Source: Martelella endophytica (lineage in GTDB: Bacteria; Pseudomonadota; Alphaproteobacteria; Rhizobiales; Rhizobiaceae). Taken from it: DNA of 64,000 nucleotides. A program made the position numbers and the translations under genes. A model generated the notes under the pieces. The model was not told where the DNA came from, made no database searches, and saw only the letters and a list, made by a program, of their open reading frames with translations. This document shows positions 53,831 through 63,985 of this stretch, in pieces. Positions within the stretch are counted from its first letter, which is position 1. The number at the start of each line of letters is the position of its first letter. Location: the NCBI RefSeq assembly GCF_000960975.1, contig NZ_CP010803.1, positions 1,391,944 to 1,455,943 of the forward strand, given 5' to 3'.

Positions 53831-55354
53831 TCAATGCCGGTCCGTCCTGTGGGTTCCCATCAGGCGCGAACGGAGCGCATTCGAGATGTTATCGAAGACA
53901 AAGACAACAATGAGGATGAGCACCACCATATAGGCAACATTTTCCCAATCGGAATTGGTGCGCATCGCTTCCCAGAGTTTGAGGCCGATACCGCCGGCGC
54001 CGACGGCACCGATGACGGTGGCCGAACGGGTGTTCGATTCCCAGAAATAGAGGGCCTGCGAGCAGAACACCGGCAGCACCTGCGGCAGCACGCCGAAGCG
54101 TTGAACGACGATCGGCGGCGCGCCGACCGATTTCACGCCCTCGCGCTGCTTGTCATCAATGTTCTCCAGCGCCTCGGAATAGAGTTTGCCGAGCGTGCCG
54201 GTGTCGGTGAAGAAGATTGCAGAGATGCCGGCCAGCGGCCCGGGGCCGAAGGCGCGGGTGAAAAACAGCGCCCAGATGAACATGTCGACCGAGCGCAGAA
54301 AGTCGAAGAAGCGCTTGGTCAGCTGGTTGACCGGCCTGTTGCGCATGATGTTGCGCGCGGCGATGAAGGCAAGCGGAAAGGCGACGAGGCTCGCAAACAG
54401 CGTACCGACGAAGGCCATGACGATCGTCTGGAGAAGCTTGGTCCAGACGTCGAGATGCTGCCAGGAGGGATTGTAGAGGAAGTCGTTGACGGCAAGCTTC
54501 CAGTTGCTGGTCGACGGTTCGAGCCGGTCGGCCGAGAAGACATGGTCGACGACCTGGCCAAACGACATGCCGAAATAGGCCGAGTTGGTGTCGAAGAAGA
54601 AATTCTCCCAGCCTAGGAAGCGGCGGTGGATGATTACCTTGTCGTCGCGGATTTCGACATAGCCGGCAAAGCCGAGCCAGGCATAGACCTTGGCGCCGGG
54701 TCGGTCCTGTTCGGCCCAGGCCGGCAGCGGGCCGTCGGGATAGACGCCCTGATCGTGGGCGAGATCGAGCTTCAGCGTGTCGGCGCCATAGGTGACGGTC
54801 ACGACGTCGGGGCGGATCGCGACCAGGCGACCCTTGCCCATGACGATATCGGCGGAGGTGACGACCTCTTCGGTGACGGATTTCGTCTGCGCTGCGGCGC
54901 TTTCGGCGGTCTCACCCTGGGCGCCTGCGTTTTCCGGGGCGACGAACATGAACGACATCGATGACGCGGCCGGTTTTTCGGCGGAATTGGCCGCAGCCTC
55001 GGTCTCCACCGTGCGGGTCATGGTTGCGGTGGTGGTGGTCACCCAGTCGGGGTCGGGATGCTCGCCGAGCGGGGAAAACCGCGGATACTCCACCGACATG
55101 GCGCCGTCGGCCTCGATCTCGATCGTCGGCCGCGCTTCCCAGGAGATCCAGTCCGCCAGATAATTGCCGGCAAGCCCCCAGTTGGCCGAGCCGAGCACGG
55201 CGCCGACGGAGAAGAACCACCAGCAGAAGGCAAGGTAAAGGGCCGCGCCCGCGATGATGCCAAGAGAGCGGATCCGCGATTTCACGGAACCGTGGAGGAG
55301 TTCGGGGTGGCGGGCGGCAATGGCATCCATTTCAGATGCGTCGATCACGGTCAT
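53831..55354 (-). CDS. phnE2: Phosphonate ABC transporter permease with long periplasmic insert
   Basis: A 507-residue PhnE. Membrane helix 1 (about 32-52) is followed by an insert of about 250 residues (53-305), partly Thr/Ala/Ser-rich, before the normal permease core of about 200 residues, which contains the EAA loop EGVKSVGAPPIVVQRFGVLPQVLP. ATG at 55354 is preceded by GGGAGAAG. It pairs with PhnE1, encoded 11 bp upstream. The long insert is typical of only some PhnE proteins. Confidence 0.88.
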   Translation of the reverse strand: MTVIDASEMDAIAARHPELLHGSVKSRIRSLGIIAGAALYLAFCWWFFSVGAVLGSANWGLAGNYLADWISWEARPTIEIEADGAMSVEYPRFSPLGEHPDPDWVTTTTATMTRTVETEAAANSAEKPAASSMSFMFVAPENAGAQGETAESAAAQTKSVTEEVVTSADIVMGKGRLVAIRPDVVTVTYGADTLKLDLAHDQGVYPDGPLPAWAEQDRPGAKVYAWLGFAGYVEIRDDKVIIHRRFLGWENFFFDTNSAYFGMSFGQVVDHVFSADRLEPSTSNWKLAVNDFLYNPSWQHLDVWTKLLQTIVMAFVGTLFASLVAFPLAFIAARNIMRNRPVNQLTKRFFDFLRSVDMFIWALFFTRAFGPGPLAGISAIFFTDTGTLGKLYSEALENIDDKQREGVKSVGAPPIVVQRFGVLPQVLPVFCSQALYFWESNTRSATVIGAVGAGGIGLKLWEAMRTNSDWENVAYMVVLILIVVFVFDNISNALRSRLMGTHRTDRH

Positions 55355-55365
55355 CGTCTTCTCCC

Positions 55366-56331
55366 TCACATCGCCGGCTGGAAGGCGTCGCTGCCGACGA
55401 GGCGGCGGCGCAGCCATGCGGAAAACTGGTCGACGGCAACGATGGTGCAGAACAGCAGCAGCACGATCGCTAGCGTCTTGGCGGCATGGCCGCGGCTGAT
55501 CGACAGCCTGAGCAGTTCGCCGATGCCGCCGCCGCCGACGGCGCCGATGATGGTCGAGGCGCGCACGTTGATTTCGAGGCGGAGCAGGAAGTAGCTCATG
55601 AAGTTCGGCAGCACCTGCGGGACGATCGCGAACCAGACGCGCTCGATCCAGTTGGCGCCGGCGGCTTTCAAACCTTCATCCGCCCTCATGTCGGCGTTCT
55701 CGACCACTTCGAAGAACAGCTTTCCGAGCGCGCCGATGGTGTGGATCGTCACGGCGATCATGGCCGGGATCGGGCCGATCGACAGGATGGCGAGGAAGAA
55801 GCCGGCGAGCACGATTTCCGGAAAGGCCCGCAGCACTTCCATGAAGCGGCGCACGGTGCCGCGCAGCCAGACATTCTTTGTCAGGTTCTTCGCGGCGAAG
55901 AAACAGAGGCTGAAGGCGAAGAAGAAGCCGATGATGGTCGAGGCGATCGCGATGTTGAGCGTCTGCAGCATCGCGTAGAAATATTCCGGCATGTAGAGGC
56001 CGGTGTCGCCGAGATAGTAGCGCCCGTCCGGGTAATCATACTGGAACGAGCCGTCGTAATAGGGCGACGGCCGATCAAACAGCGCGCGAAAGATCTCGAA
56101 GGGATCGCGCGGGATCAGTTCGCCGACGAAGTCGAAGAAATGCGGCAGGCGATCGAAGAACTTGCCGGCATTGGTCTCGTTGGCGAACCAGAGCGAGGCG
56201 GCAAGGCAGACGGCGAGCACGGCCAGCGTCATGAAGGTGTAGAGCCGCTTTTGCGCGGCGAGCTGACGCCAGTGTTCCTCGACGCGTCTGCCGCTCTCGC
56301 TCAGGTCTTGATTCATGTTTGTGCCGGCCAT
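55366..56331 (-). CDS. phnE1: Phosphonate ABC transporter permease
   Basis: A 321-residue permease with the PhnE EAA loop EGLKAAGANWIERVWFAIVPQVLP and about six helices. Only the short periplasmic segment usual for PhnE separates helix 1 and 2 (about 50-125). ATG at 56331 is used; ATG at 56316 (MNQDLSESG) is an alternative, and neither has a strong ribosome site. It lies between phnD and phnE2 and forms the channel with the latter. Confidence 0.9.
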   Translation of the reverse strand: MAGTNMNQDLSESGRRVEEHWRQLAAQKRLYTFMTLAVLAVCLAASLWFANETNAGKFFDRLPHFFDFVGELIPRDPFEIFRALFDRPSPYYDGSFQYDYPDGRYYLGDTGLYMPEYFYAMLQTLNIAIASTIIGFFFAFSLCFFAAKNLTKNVWLRGTVRRFMEVLRAFPEIVLAGFFLAILSIGPIPAMIAVTIHTIGALGKLFFEVVENADMRADEGLKAAGANWIERVWFAIVPQVLPNFMSYFLLRLEINVRASTIIGAVGGGGIGELLRLSISRGHAAKTLAIVLLLFCTIVAVDQFSAWLRRRLVGSDAFQPAM

Positions 56332-56410
56332 GTTCAGGATATCGATAGATGAAAAGGCCCGCACCGCCTCCCCTGGGGAAGGCGGTGCGGAACCGGTTCT
56401 ATGTCAGCAA

Positions 56411-57316
56411 TCAGCCGCCGATGGTGGCCTTGCGGGCGTCGATGATCGGCTTGTAGAAGTCGACATTGACTTCGGCGAAGCCGGTGTAGTCGCCGCCCTG
56501 GATGGCGGAGAAGCATTCCGGATCGCTTTCCGGCAGGTTCATCATGAATTCCTTGAACGTCGCCTTGGTGTCGTCGCTCATGGAGGTGCGGACAACGATC
56601 GGGCCGTTCGGGATCAGCGGGCTTTCCCAGAGCTCGACGAGGTCGTCCATGTTGAGGATGCCCTTGTCGACCATCTTGCGCAGGTTGCCGGAGGTGTAGC
56701 CGTCTTCGAAATCGCCAACGCCCGAAGCCCAGGTCGTGCCGGCATCGAACGTGCCCTTGACGACTTCGAGAACGAGATTCTCGTGGCCGCCGCCGAAGCC
56801 GGTTTCGCCGAAGAATTCGTCAACTGGGGCGCCGGTCGCTTCCGGAAGCGTCACGGTCGGGATCAGGAAGCCGGAGGTGGAGTCCGGATCGGCGAAGCCG
56901 AGCTTCTTGCCCTTCATGTCTTCCAGCGAAGTCATGCCCGAATCCTTGCGGGCGACCATGACGGAGTGATAGCCCATCGAGCCGTCGGTCTGGACCGTCG
57001 TCAGGATCGGCTCGACGGCGTTCGGATCGGCAAGGTAGGCCTTGGCGTAGCCGGAAGCGCCGAGTTCGGCGTAATCGAGCGTGCCGCCGAGCAGGCCCTG
57101 GATGACGCCGTCATAATCGGCGGCCGGGAACAGCGAGACCTTCTCGACGCCGAGAACGTCCGGCAGCTTGTCGACCAGGCACTGGAAGTTGCGCAGGCGG
57201 TCGGCTTCGTTTTCGCCGCCGAGGATACCGATGCGGAATTCATTCATATCCTGGGCGTAGGCCGAGGTGGCGAGAGCGGCAAAGGCCGCCGTGGCCAGAA
57301 GGGTTTTCTTGAACAT
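56411..57316 (-). CDS. phnD: Phosphonate-binding periplasmic protein
   Basis: A 301-residue binding protein with a signal peptide (about 1-21, ...TSAYA-Q). It begins EFRIGILGGENEADRL and has LGGTLDYAELGASGYAKAY and GKKLGFADPDSTSGFLIP, where Ser/Thr and backbone groups hold the phosphonate in PhnD. It captures alkylphosphonates or phosphate esters for PhnC-PhnE. Confidence 0.93.
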   Translation of the reverse strand: MFKKTLLATAAFAALATSAYAQDMNEFRIGILGGENEADRLRNFQCLVDKLPDVLGVEKVSLFPAADYDGVIQGLLGGTLDYAELGASGYAKAYLADPNAVEPILTTVQTDGSMGYHSVMVARKDSGMTSLEDMKGKKLGFADPDSTSGFLIPTVTLPEATGAPVDEFFGETGFGGGHENLVLEVVKGTFDAGTTWASGVGDFEDGYTSGNLRKMVDKGILNMDDLVELWESPLIPNGPIVVRTSMSDDTKATFKEFMMNLPESDPECFSAIQGGDYTGFAEVNVDFYKPIIDARKATIGG

Positions 57317-57397
57317 GACTTTCTCTCTCCTAGGTGTCCGGCCGCGCCGGAGGGGGATAAACGCTGCCTTTGACGCGGGCGGGCGATCTTTGAGACC

Positions 57398-58261
<864 letters not shown>

Positions 58262-58373
58262 GCACTCTCTTTCAGATCATCGACGGTGCTTTTCAGCGGC
58301 CGCGCCGGCCGAAGCCGGTCGGGCGACCGACTTGCTCTGACAAGATGAATAGAGGTGCTGCTTGACGGTGGAA

Positions 58374-58409
58374 TGTCAGTTTTGTTTCAGATTTCTGACA
58401 AAACAGACA
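58374..58409 (-). promoter_or_regulatory. Inverted repeat upstream of phnC, candidate operator/Pho box
   Basis: TGTCAGTTTTGT (58374-58385) pairs with ACAAAACAGACA (58398-58409), 11 of 12 positions. On the leftward strand TTGTCAG and CTGAAAC lie 11 bp apart, a weak match to the direct-repeat Pho box CTGTCAT. The location, in the 174-bp gap before phnC, suits a secondary promoter. Function is inferred. Confidence 0.4.
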
Positions 58410-58435
58410 TGGTGGTGGATGGCCCGAGCCGGCGC

Positions 58436-59050
58436 TCAGTTCTCGTGGCGAAGAAGGAATTCCTCGGCAGACAGGGAGCGGAAATCGGCAAGGGCGTCGC
58501 GCAGCCGCGTGTGCTCCCAGTCCCACCAGGAAAGCGCATCCATGCGGAGGCCGATCTCTTCGGGAAAGCGGCGGCGGATCGTTTTCGCCGGCACGCCGCC
58601 GACGATGGTATAGGGGGCGACGTCCTTCGACACGACAGCGCCGGCGCCGACGACGGCGCCATTGCCGACCGTGACGCCCGGCAGGATGGTGACGCCATGG
58701 CCGATCCAGGTGTCGTGGCCGATCACCACTTTGCGGTCGCGGCGGCGGGCGAAGAAGTCGGCATCGTGCTCGCCATCCGGCCAGTAGTCGGCGGAGCGAT
58801 AGGTGAAGTGGTGCAGCGTCGCCCGCTCGACCGGATGGTTGGTGGCATTGATGCGAACGGAAGCCGCGATATTGGCGAACTTGCCGATCTCGGCGCACCA
58901 GACGGCGCCATCCTGCATGATGTAGGAGTAGTCGCCCATCACCGTCTCGGCGATCCGGCAACGCTCGGAGACTTCGGTATAGCGGCCGAGCGTCGAGTCG
59001 GTGACGGAGGCGGTTTCGTGGATCAGCGGCGTTTCGGAAAGCTTTGTCAT
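58436..59050 (-). CDS. Hexapeptide-repeat acyltransferase of the phosphonate operon
   Basis: A 204-residue left-handed beta-helix transferase. Hexapeptide repeats run through [33 protein letters not shown] and [19 protein letters not shown], ending in the acetyltransferase-type [16 protein letters not shown]. Relatives are chloramphenicol and sugar O-acetyltransferases; a subfamily is specific to phn operons. Its job may be like PhnO, acetylating aminoalkylphosphonates, but that is inferred. It overlaps phnL by 4 bp. Confidence 0.88.
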   Translation of the reverse strand: MTKLSETPLIHETASVTDSTLGRYTEVSERCRIAETVMGDYSYIMQDGAVWCAEIGKFANIAASVRINATNHPVERATLHHFTYRSADYWPDGEHDADFFARRRDRKVVIGHDTWIGHGVTILPGVTVGNGAVVGAGAVVSKDVAPYTIVGGVPAKTIRRRFPEEIGLRMDALSWWDWEHTRLRDALADFRSLSAEEFLLRHEN

Positions 59051-59754
59051 GCGGCGGTCCTTCGCGGTGAGAACGCGGAAACGTCGATGATATGATCGGC
59101 GATCGCGTTACGCACCTCCTCATCGTGGAAAATGCCGAGCAGGCCGATGCCGGCCTTCTTCTTCTCCTCGATCATCGCGACCACGACCTTGCGGTTTTCC
59201 GCATCGAGCGAAGCCGTTGGCTCGTCGAGCAGCAGGAAGGGATGATCGGTGATGAAGCCGCGGGCGATGTTGACGCGCTGCTGCTCGCCGCCGGAAAAGG
59301 TCGCGGGCGGCAGCTCCCAGAGCGCCTCCGGCAGGTTCAGCCGGGCGAGCAGTTCCCGTGCCTTGCCTTGCGCCGCCTTCTGGCTTTCGCCGCGCGAGAG
59401 CAGCGGTTCGGCGGCGACATCGATGGCGGAGACGCGCGGCACGGCGCGCAGGAATTGGCTGACATAGCCGAGCGTGTCGCGCCTGACGGCGAGCACCAGC
59501 CGGGGATCGGCACTGGCGAGGTCAACGATCTCGCCATGATGCTCGATCAGGATCTGGCCGGCATCGACGCCGTAATTGCCGTAGATCATCTTCAAAATCG
59601 AGCTCTTGCCGACGCCGGAGGGCCCGCCGAGCACGGCGCAGGTGCCGCTCCTCACCGCAAACGAGGCATTGTCGATGACCGGCAGCTTCAGTCCTCCGCG
59701 CAGGTGCATGGTGAAAGATTTTGTGAGTTCGGAGACGACGAGCGGGGTAGCCAT
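59047..59754 (-). CDS. phnL: C-P lyase subunit PhnL (ABC-type ATPase)
   Basis: A 235-residue ATPase with Walker [12 protein letters not shown], signature FSGGEQQR and Walker [12 protein letters not shown]. PhnL works with PhnGHI to attach phosphonate to ATP's ribose at C1, forming the ribosyl-phosphonate triphosphate. It lies 5 bp after phnK. It has no transporter permease partner. Confidence 0.93.
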   Translation of the reverse strand: MATPLVVSELTKSFTMHLRGGLKLPVIDNASFAVRSGTCAVLGGPSGVGKSSILKMIYGNYGVDAGQILIEHHGEIVDLASADPRLVLAVRRDTLGYVSQFLRAVPRVSAIDVAAEPLLSRGESQKAAQGKARELLARLNLPEALWELPPATFSGGEQQRVNIARGFITDHPFLLLDEPTASLDAENRKVVVAMIEEKKKAGIGLLGIFHDEEVRNAIADHIIDVSAFSPRRTAA

Positions 59755-59759
59755 GGCGG

Positions 59760-60545
59760 TCAGACCTGCAGGATCGAGGAAACGAGAAGCTGGGTGTAGG
59801 GTTCGCGCGGATCGTCGAGCACCCGGTCGGTGAGGCCCTGCTCGATGACGCGCCCCTCCTTCATCACCATCATCCGGTGCGACAGCAGACGGGCGACGGC
59901 GAGGTCATGGGTGACGACGATGGCCGCAAGCCCGAGGTCATTGACGAGGCCGCGCACCAGATCGAGCAGGCGGGCCTGCACCGAGACGTCGAGCCCCCCG
60001 GTCGGCTCGTCCATGAAGACGAGGCGCGGGCTGGTGACGAGGTTGCGGGCGATCTGCAGCCGCTGGCGCATGCCGCCGGAAAAGGCGCGCGGCTGGTCGT
60101 CGATCCGGTCATCCGGAATTTCGACACGTTCCAGCCAGCCGGCGGCCGTCTCGCGGATATTGCCATAGTGGCGCTCGCCAATCGCCATCAGCCGCTCGCC
60201 GACATTGGCGCCGGCCGAAACCGTCATCCGCAGGCCATCAGCCGGGTTCTGGTGAACGAAGCCCCAGTCGGTGCGCATCAGCACCCGGCGCTCGGCCTCC
60301 GACATCCGGTAGAGATCGCCGCGCCTGCCGTCGCGCATGCGGTATTCTACGGTGCCGGTGGTCGGCGCCAGCCGTGTCGAGATGCAGTTCAGCAGCGTCG
60401 TCTTGCCCGAGCCCGATTCGCCGACGATCGCCAGAACCTCGCCCGGATAGACGGAGAAGGACACGTCCAGGCAACCGGGGCGGCGACCGTAGAATTTCGA
60501 GACGCCGCTGACCTTGAGAAGCGGCTGGTCGTTGTCGACGCTCAT
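59760..60545 (-). CDS. phnK: C-P lyase subunit PhnK (ABC-type ATPase)
   Basis: A 261-residue ATPase with Walker A GESGSGKTT, signature FSGGMRQR, Walker B LVFMDEPTGGLD and switch VTHDLAV. PhnK docks on the PhnGHIJ core and, with PhnL, drives its opening. ATG at 60545. Separated from phnJ by a 157-bp RIME-like repeat, unusual inside this tightly packed operon. Confidence 0.94.
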   Translation of the reverse strand: MSVDNDQPLLKVSGVSKFYGRRPGCLDVSFSVYPGEVLAIVGESGSGKTTLLNCISTRLAPTTGTVEYRMRDGRRGDLYRMSEAERRVLMRTDWGFVHQNPADGLRMTVSAGANVGERLMAIGERHYGNIRETAAGWLERVEIPDDRIDDQPRAFSGGMRQRLQIARNLVTSPRLVFMDEPTGGLDVSVQARLLDLVRGLVNDLGLAAIVVTHDLAVARLLSHRMMVMKEGRVIEQGLTDRVLDDPREPYTQLLVSSILQV

Positions 60546-60588
60546 GCGGAAGCTCCCCGGCGATCTATTGAGGACTTATCGGCAATCA

Positions 60589-60745
60589 ATCTCCCCCCTT
60601 GAGGGGGAGATGCCCCGACAGGGGCAGAGGGGGGTGAACCCTCTCTGCGAATTCGGAGCTTGTGGCCTATAGGGCTTGCGCCCTTTACCCCTCTCTGTCG
60701 CTCTCGCGACATCCCCCCCTCAAGGGGGGAGATCGATTGGTGGCA
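60589..60745. repeat. RIME-like intergenic repeat (copy 2), between phnJ and phnK
   Basis: Outer arms AATCTCCCCCCTTGAGGGGG and CCCCCCTCAAGGGGGGAGAT are each palindromic and mirror one another; inside are TGCCCCGACAGGGGCAGA and TCTGTCGCTCTCGCGACAT, as in the copy at 51101-51250. It lies wholly between phnJ and phnK, so it is transcribed with the operon and would fold into a large RNA stem structure. Confidence 0.8.
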
Positions 60746-60783
60746 ACCTTTCGCAAAAGCAGCGCTTTCAAGGCGGAAAAACA

Positions 60784-61674
60784 TCACCGCACCTCCTCCG
60801 CAAACAGCCCATCCTGCTCGCCGGTGTGGCCATCCGCACGGCGGGTTTCGCAGTGGTCGGTGTCGGAGCAAACGAACATGCGCCCGCCCCTGTCGTCGAG
60901 CACGACTTCGTCGAGATAGACGCCTTCCGCGCCGCACAGCGCGCAAGGCTTTTCGAAGTGCTGGATTTCGAAGGGATGGTCCTCGAAGTCGAGGCTGACG
61001 ACGTCGGTGTGCGGCGGGATGGCGTAGATGCGCTTCTCGCGGCCGGCGCCGAAAAGCTGCAGCGCCTCGGAGCGATGCATTTTCGGATTGTCGAACTTGG
61101 GCGTCGGAGAGGGATCCATGACGTAGCGTCCGTCAACCTTGACCGGATAGGCATAGGTCGTGGCGATATGGCCGTTGTGGGCGATATCCTCGTAGAGCTT
61201 CACATGCATCAGCCCATATTCCTCGAGCGCGTGCATCTTGCGGGTCTCGGTCTCGCGCGGCTCGAGGAAGCGCAGAGGCTCGGGGATCGGCACCTGGAAG
61301 ACGATCACCTGACCGGGCCTCAGCGGCGCCTCGGGAATGCGGTGGCGGGTCTGGATGATGGTGGCGTCGGCCGTATGCGTTGTCGTCTGGACGCCCGCGA
61401 CCGTCTGGAAGAATTTGCGGATCGACACCGCATTGGTGGTGTCGTCGGCGCCCTGGTCGATGACCTTGAGGCGGTCTTCGGGACCGATGATCGCGGCCGT
61501 GACCTGCACACCGCCCGTACCCCAGCCATAGGGCATCGGCATTTCGCGCGAGGCGAACGGCACCTGATAGCCGGGGATGGCGATCGCCTTCAGGATGGCG
61601 CGGCGGATCATCCGCTTGGTCTGCTCGTCGAGATAGGCGAAATTGTAGGTGGCGAGATTCCTGGCTTGGGTCAT
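60784..61674 (-). CDS. phnJ: Carbon-phosphorus lyase core, radical SAM subunit PhnJ
   Basis: A 296-residue radical-SAM enzyme that breaks the C-P bond of ribosyl 1-phosphonate 5-phosphate, giving the alkane and a cyclic ribose phosphate. The unusual iron-sulfur motif C-x2-C-x21-C is complete (C244, C247, C269) and the catalytic Cys six residues later is present (C275), matching E. coli spacing. ATG at 61674 overlaps phnI by 4 bp. It forms the PhnGHIJ complex. Confidence 0.97.
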   Translation of the reverse strand: MTQARNLATYNFAYLDEQTKRMIRRAILKAIAIPGYQVPFASREMPMPYGWGTGGVQVTAAIIGPEDRLKVIDQGADDTTNAVSIRKFFQTVAGVQTTTHTADATIIQTRHRIPEAPLRPGQVIVFQVPIPEPLRFLEPRETETRKMHALEEYGLMHVKLYEDIAHNGHIATTYAYPVKVDGRYVMDPSPTPKFDNPKMHRSEALQLFGAGREKRIYAIPPHTDVVSLDFEDHPFEIQHFEKPCALCGAEGVYLDEVVLDDRGGRMFVCSDTDHCETRRADGHTGEQDGLFAEEVR

Positions 61675-62762
61675 TCTGCGGCCTCCCGTTCCTCGCGGCG
61701 CTCGAAGGCGCGGCGCATGCGGCGCACGAGGTCGAGTTCGGCCTGGAAATCGACGTAGTGCGGCAGTTTCAAATGCTCGACGAAGCCGGTCGCCTGCACG
61801 TTGTCGCAATGGGAAATCACGAATTCCTCGTCCTGCGCCGGGTGATTGACGTCCTCGCCGAGTTCGCCGGCCCTCAGAGAGCGATCGACCAGCGACATCG
61901 CCATGGCTTTGCGTTCCGACTGGCCGAAGACGAGGCCATAGCCGCGGGTGAACTGCGGCGGCGCCTTGGCCGAGCCCTTGAACTGGTTGACCATCTGGCA
62001 TTCGGTGAGGCGAACCTCGCCGAGCGAAACCGCAAAGCCCATTTCCGGCACGTCGATTTCGACCTCCGCCATGCCGATGCGGATTTCACCGGCAAACGGA
62101 TGGCTGCGGCCATAGCCGCGCTGGGTGGAATAGGCGAGCGCCAGCAGAAAGCCCTCGTCGCCGCGGGCAAGTGCCTGAAGGCGGAGGTCTCGCGACAAGG
62201 GAAAGTCGAGCGGTTCGCGGGTGAGGTCGCCGGCGCGGTGGTCTTCGGGCAGGCTGCCGTCTTCCTCGATCAGGCCCTCGCCGGCGAGAATGTCGGCGAC
62301 CCGCATCGCCTTTTCGCCTCCGCCTTCGCGACGGATGGGCTCGTCGACCGGCTCGTCGGTCGCAAGCGCCGGATCGAGCAGGCGGTGGGTATAGTCGAAG
62401 GTGGGGCCGAGAAGCTGGCCGCCGGGCAGGTCCTTGTAGGTCGCCGAGACGCGGCGTTCGATCCGCATCTTGCCGGTGTCGAGCGGCAGCGACGAACCGA
62501 AGCGCGGCAGCGTGGTGCGGTAGGCCCTGAGCAGGAAGACGGCCTCGATGACATCGCCGCGCGCCTGTTTCAGCGAGAGCGCCGCAAGCTCGGTGTCGTA
62601 AAGCGAGGCCTCCGCCATCACCCGGTCGACGGCGAGCGCCATCTGGGCGACGATCTGGTCGAGCGTGATGGCGGGCAGGTTCCGGTCGCCGCGGCGCCGG
62701 TCGGCGAGAAGCCGGTGGGCGTTCTCGATGGCGGCCTCGCCGCCCTTGACGGCTACATACAT
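61671..62762 (-). CDS. phnI: C-P lyase core subunit PhnI
   Basis: A 363-residue protein starting MYVAVKGGEAAIENAHRLL, as PhnI does. It catalyses the ribosyl transfer that replaces adenine of ATP with phosphonate, together with PhnGHL. Conserved segments are LPHYVDFQAELDLVRRM at the end and GFVEHLKLPHY. It is of usual length. It overlaps phnJ and lies 4 bp after phnH. Confidence 0.95.
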   Translation of the reverse strand: MYVAVKGGEAAIENAHRLLADRRRGDRNLPAITLDQIVAQMALAVDRVMAEASLYDTELAALSLKQARGDVIEAVFLLRAYRTTLPRFGSSLPLDTGKMRIERRVSATYKDLPGGQLLGPTFDYTHRLLDPALATDEPVDEPIRREGGGEKAMRVADILAGEGLIEEDGSLPEDHRAGDLTREPLDFPLSRDLRLQALARGDEGFLLALAYSTQRGYGRSHPFAGEIRIGMAEVEIDVPEMGFAVSLGEVRLTECQMVNQFKGSAKAPPQFTRGYGLVFGQSERKAMAMSLVDRSLRAGELGEDVNHPAQDEEFVISHCDNVQATGFVEHLKLPHYVDFQAELDLVRRMRRAFERREEREAAE

Positions 62763-62766
62763 CGCG

Positions 62767-63384
62767 TCAGGCCCCCTTCTTCATCACGGTGGTTGAGCGC
62801 GGCAGGCAAAGAAGCTCCGTCCCGCAGGTGAAGACGATGTCGATGCCGCGCGGAAAGGATGCGCGGTTGCCGGCCCAGCGAGCAATGAAGTGCGGTGGCA
62901 GGCCGGCAGGCGCAATCTCGCGACTGCCCTTGACGCCGGGGCCGGTGAGCACCAGCGGTTCGCCCCCTGTCAGCGATGGCAGCTCCACGATCAGCGTCGT
63001 CGAACGATCCGGATATTCCTGCGTGCCGGTCGAAAACAGTTCGAAGGCGGGCATGGTCGCGCCGTTCTCGATCACGGCGAAGGCGGCCTCGGCCTTTTCA
63101 TCCGTCTCCTGCGCGCCGCAATGGAAGGAGAGCCAGCTCGCAAGCGCGCTTTCTGCCAGCGACGCCGTCAGCCAGAACGGCGTATCGGCATCGAGCAGCG
63201 CCAGCAGCACGGCGCTCATCGCCGGACCGATCGGCTCGGGTGCCTGGGCGGACGCGTCGAGCCTGTGGATCGTGCCCGGTTCGGCCATGGCATTCATCAC
63301 GGCGGAGAAGACGCTCTGGGCATTGAAGACGGGATTTTCGAAGCCGCCGTGGAGAATGGCGGCGCGATTGTCTGTTTCGGGCAT
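62767..63384 (-). CDS. phnH: C-P lyase core subunit PhnH
   Basis: A 205-residue PhnH, a structural subunit of the C-P lyase core that resembles PLP-transferase folds without the cofactor. It has GGFENPVFNAQSVFSAVMNAMAEPG and DADTPFWL, the usual N-terminal region. ATG at 63384 overlaps the phnG stop by one base (TGATG), implying translational coupling. Confidence 0.95.
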   Translation of the reverse strand: MPETDNRAAILHGGFENPVFNAQSVFSAVMNAMAEPGTIHRLDASAQAPEPIGPAMSAVLLALLDADTPFWLTASLAESALASWLSFHCGAQETDEKAEAAFAVIENGATMPAFELFSTGTQEYPDRSTTLIVELPSLTGGEPLVLTGPGVKGSREIAPAGLPPHFIARWAGNRASFPRGIDIVFTCGTELLCLPRSTTVMKKGA

Positions 63385-63887
63385 CAATTGTCTCCCCGCA
63401 CCATGGTGAAGAAGTCGACGCGGGTGGCTGCGGTTTCTTCCGCGCGTGTTTCGGCTTCCGCTGCGACCCGTTTTCTGACGGGGGTGAGCAGTTGCGTTTC
63501 GATGGGCCCGGCAAGGCCCGGGCGCTGGAAAAGCGCGTCGAGGATGGCGATCAGTTGCGCCTTGTCGCGATCGGTGCCGAGGCACTGGCCGTGGCCGACA
63601 AGCCCGTCGGAGAGCCGCACGCTTGCGCGGCTCATCGTTGCCTCGCCGAGATTGAATGCGGCGCCACCGCCACCGATGCGGCCGCGCAGCATCACCAGCC
63701 CGGTTTCAGGGCCCTTCAGTGCGGTCACGCTCTCCTCGGCTGCGAGCGCGGCGAGTGCGTCCTTCAACTCGTCCGTCTTCGCGCGGGCAAGAAGGCCGGC
63801 AGCCTCCGCGCGGGCGGCCTGTTCCGGGCTCATCTTGCTCCTTGCGCCGGGGCGCTCGGTCTCTTTGGTTTTCCGCCTTGCGATCAT
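63384..63887 (-). CDS. phnG: C-P lyase core subunit PhnG
   Basis: A 167-residue PhnG, with conserved VMLRGRIGGGGAAFNLGEATMSR and GHGQCLGTDRDKAQL. It is the first gene of the phn operon. ATG at 63887 is chosen; the first ~18 residues (ARRKTKETERPGARSK) are a basic extension and ATG at 63833 (MSPEQAAR), the usual family start, is an alternative. A palindromic operator lies 16 bp upstream of the start. Confidence 0.93.
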   Translation of the reverse strand: MIARRKTKETERPGARSKMSPEQAARAEAAGLLARAKTDELKDALAALAAEESVTALKGPETGLVMLRGRIGGGGAAFNLGEATMSRASVRLSDGLVGHGQCLGTDRDKAQLIAILDALFQRPGLAGPIETQLLTPVRKRVAAEAETRAEETAATRVDFFTMVRGDN

Positions 63888-63902
63888 TGTCAAACTCGCT
63901 AA

Positions 63903-63920
63903 TGTCTAATAATATAGACA
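63903..63920. promoter_or_regulatory. Palindromic operator before phnG (PhnF-type site)
   Basis: Perfect inverted repeat TGTCTA-N6-TAGACA (63903-63908, 63915-63920). A second inverted pair TATAC (63923-63927) and GTATA (63940-63944) follows. GntR/HutC-type repressors such as PhnF bind short palindromes of this kind in phn promoters. It is placed to cover the leftward phn promoter and the divergent gene at 63986. Confidence 0.6.
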
Positions 63921-63985
63921 ACTATACATAATGGCTATCGTATACGCGGCGCGTGTGACAACACAATGAAGGGGCGGACAGAATT

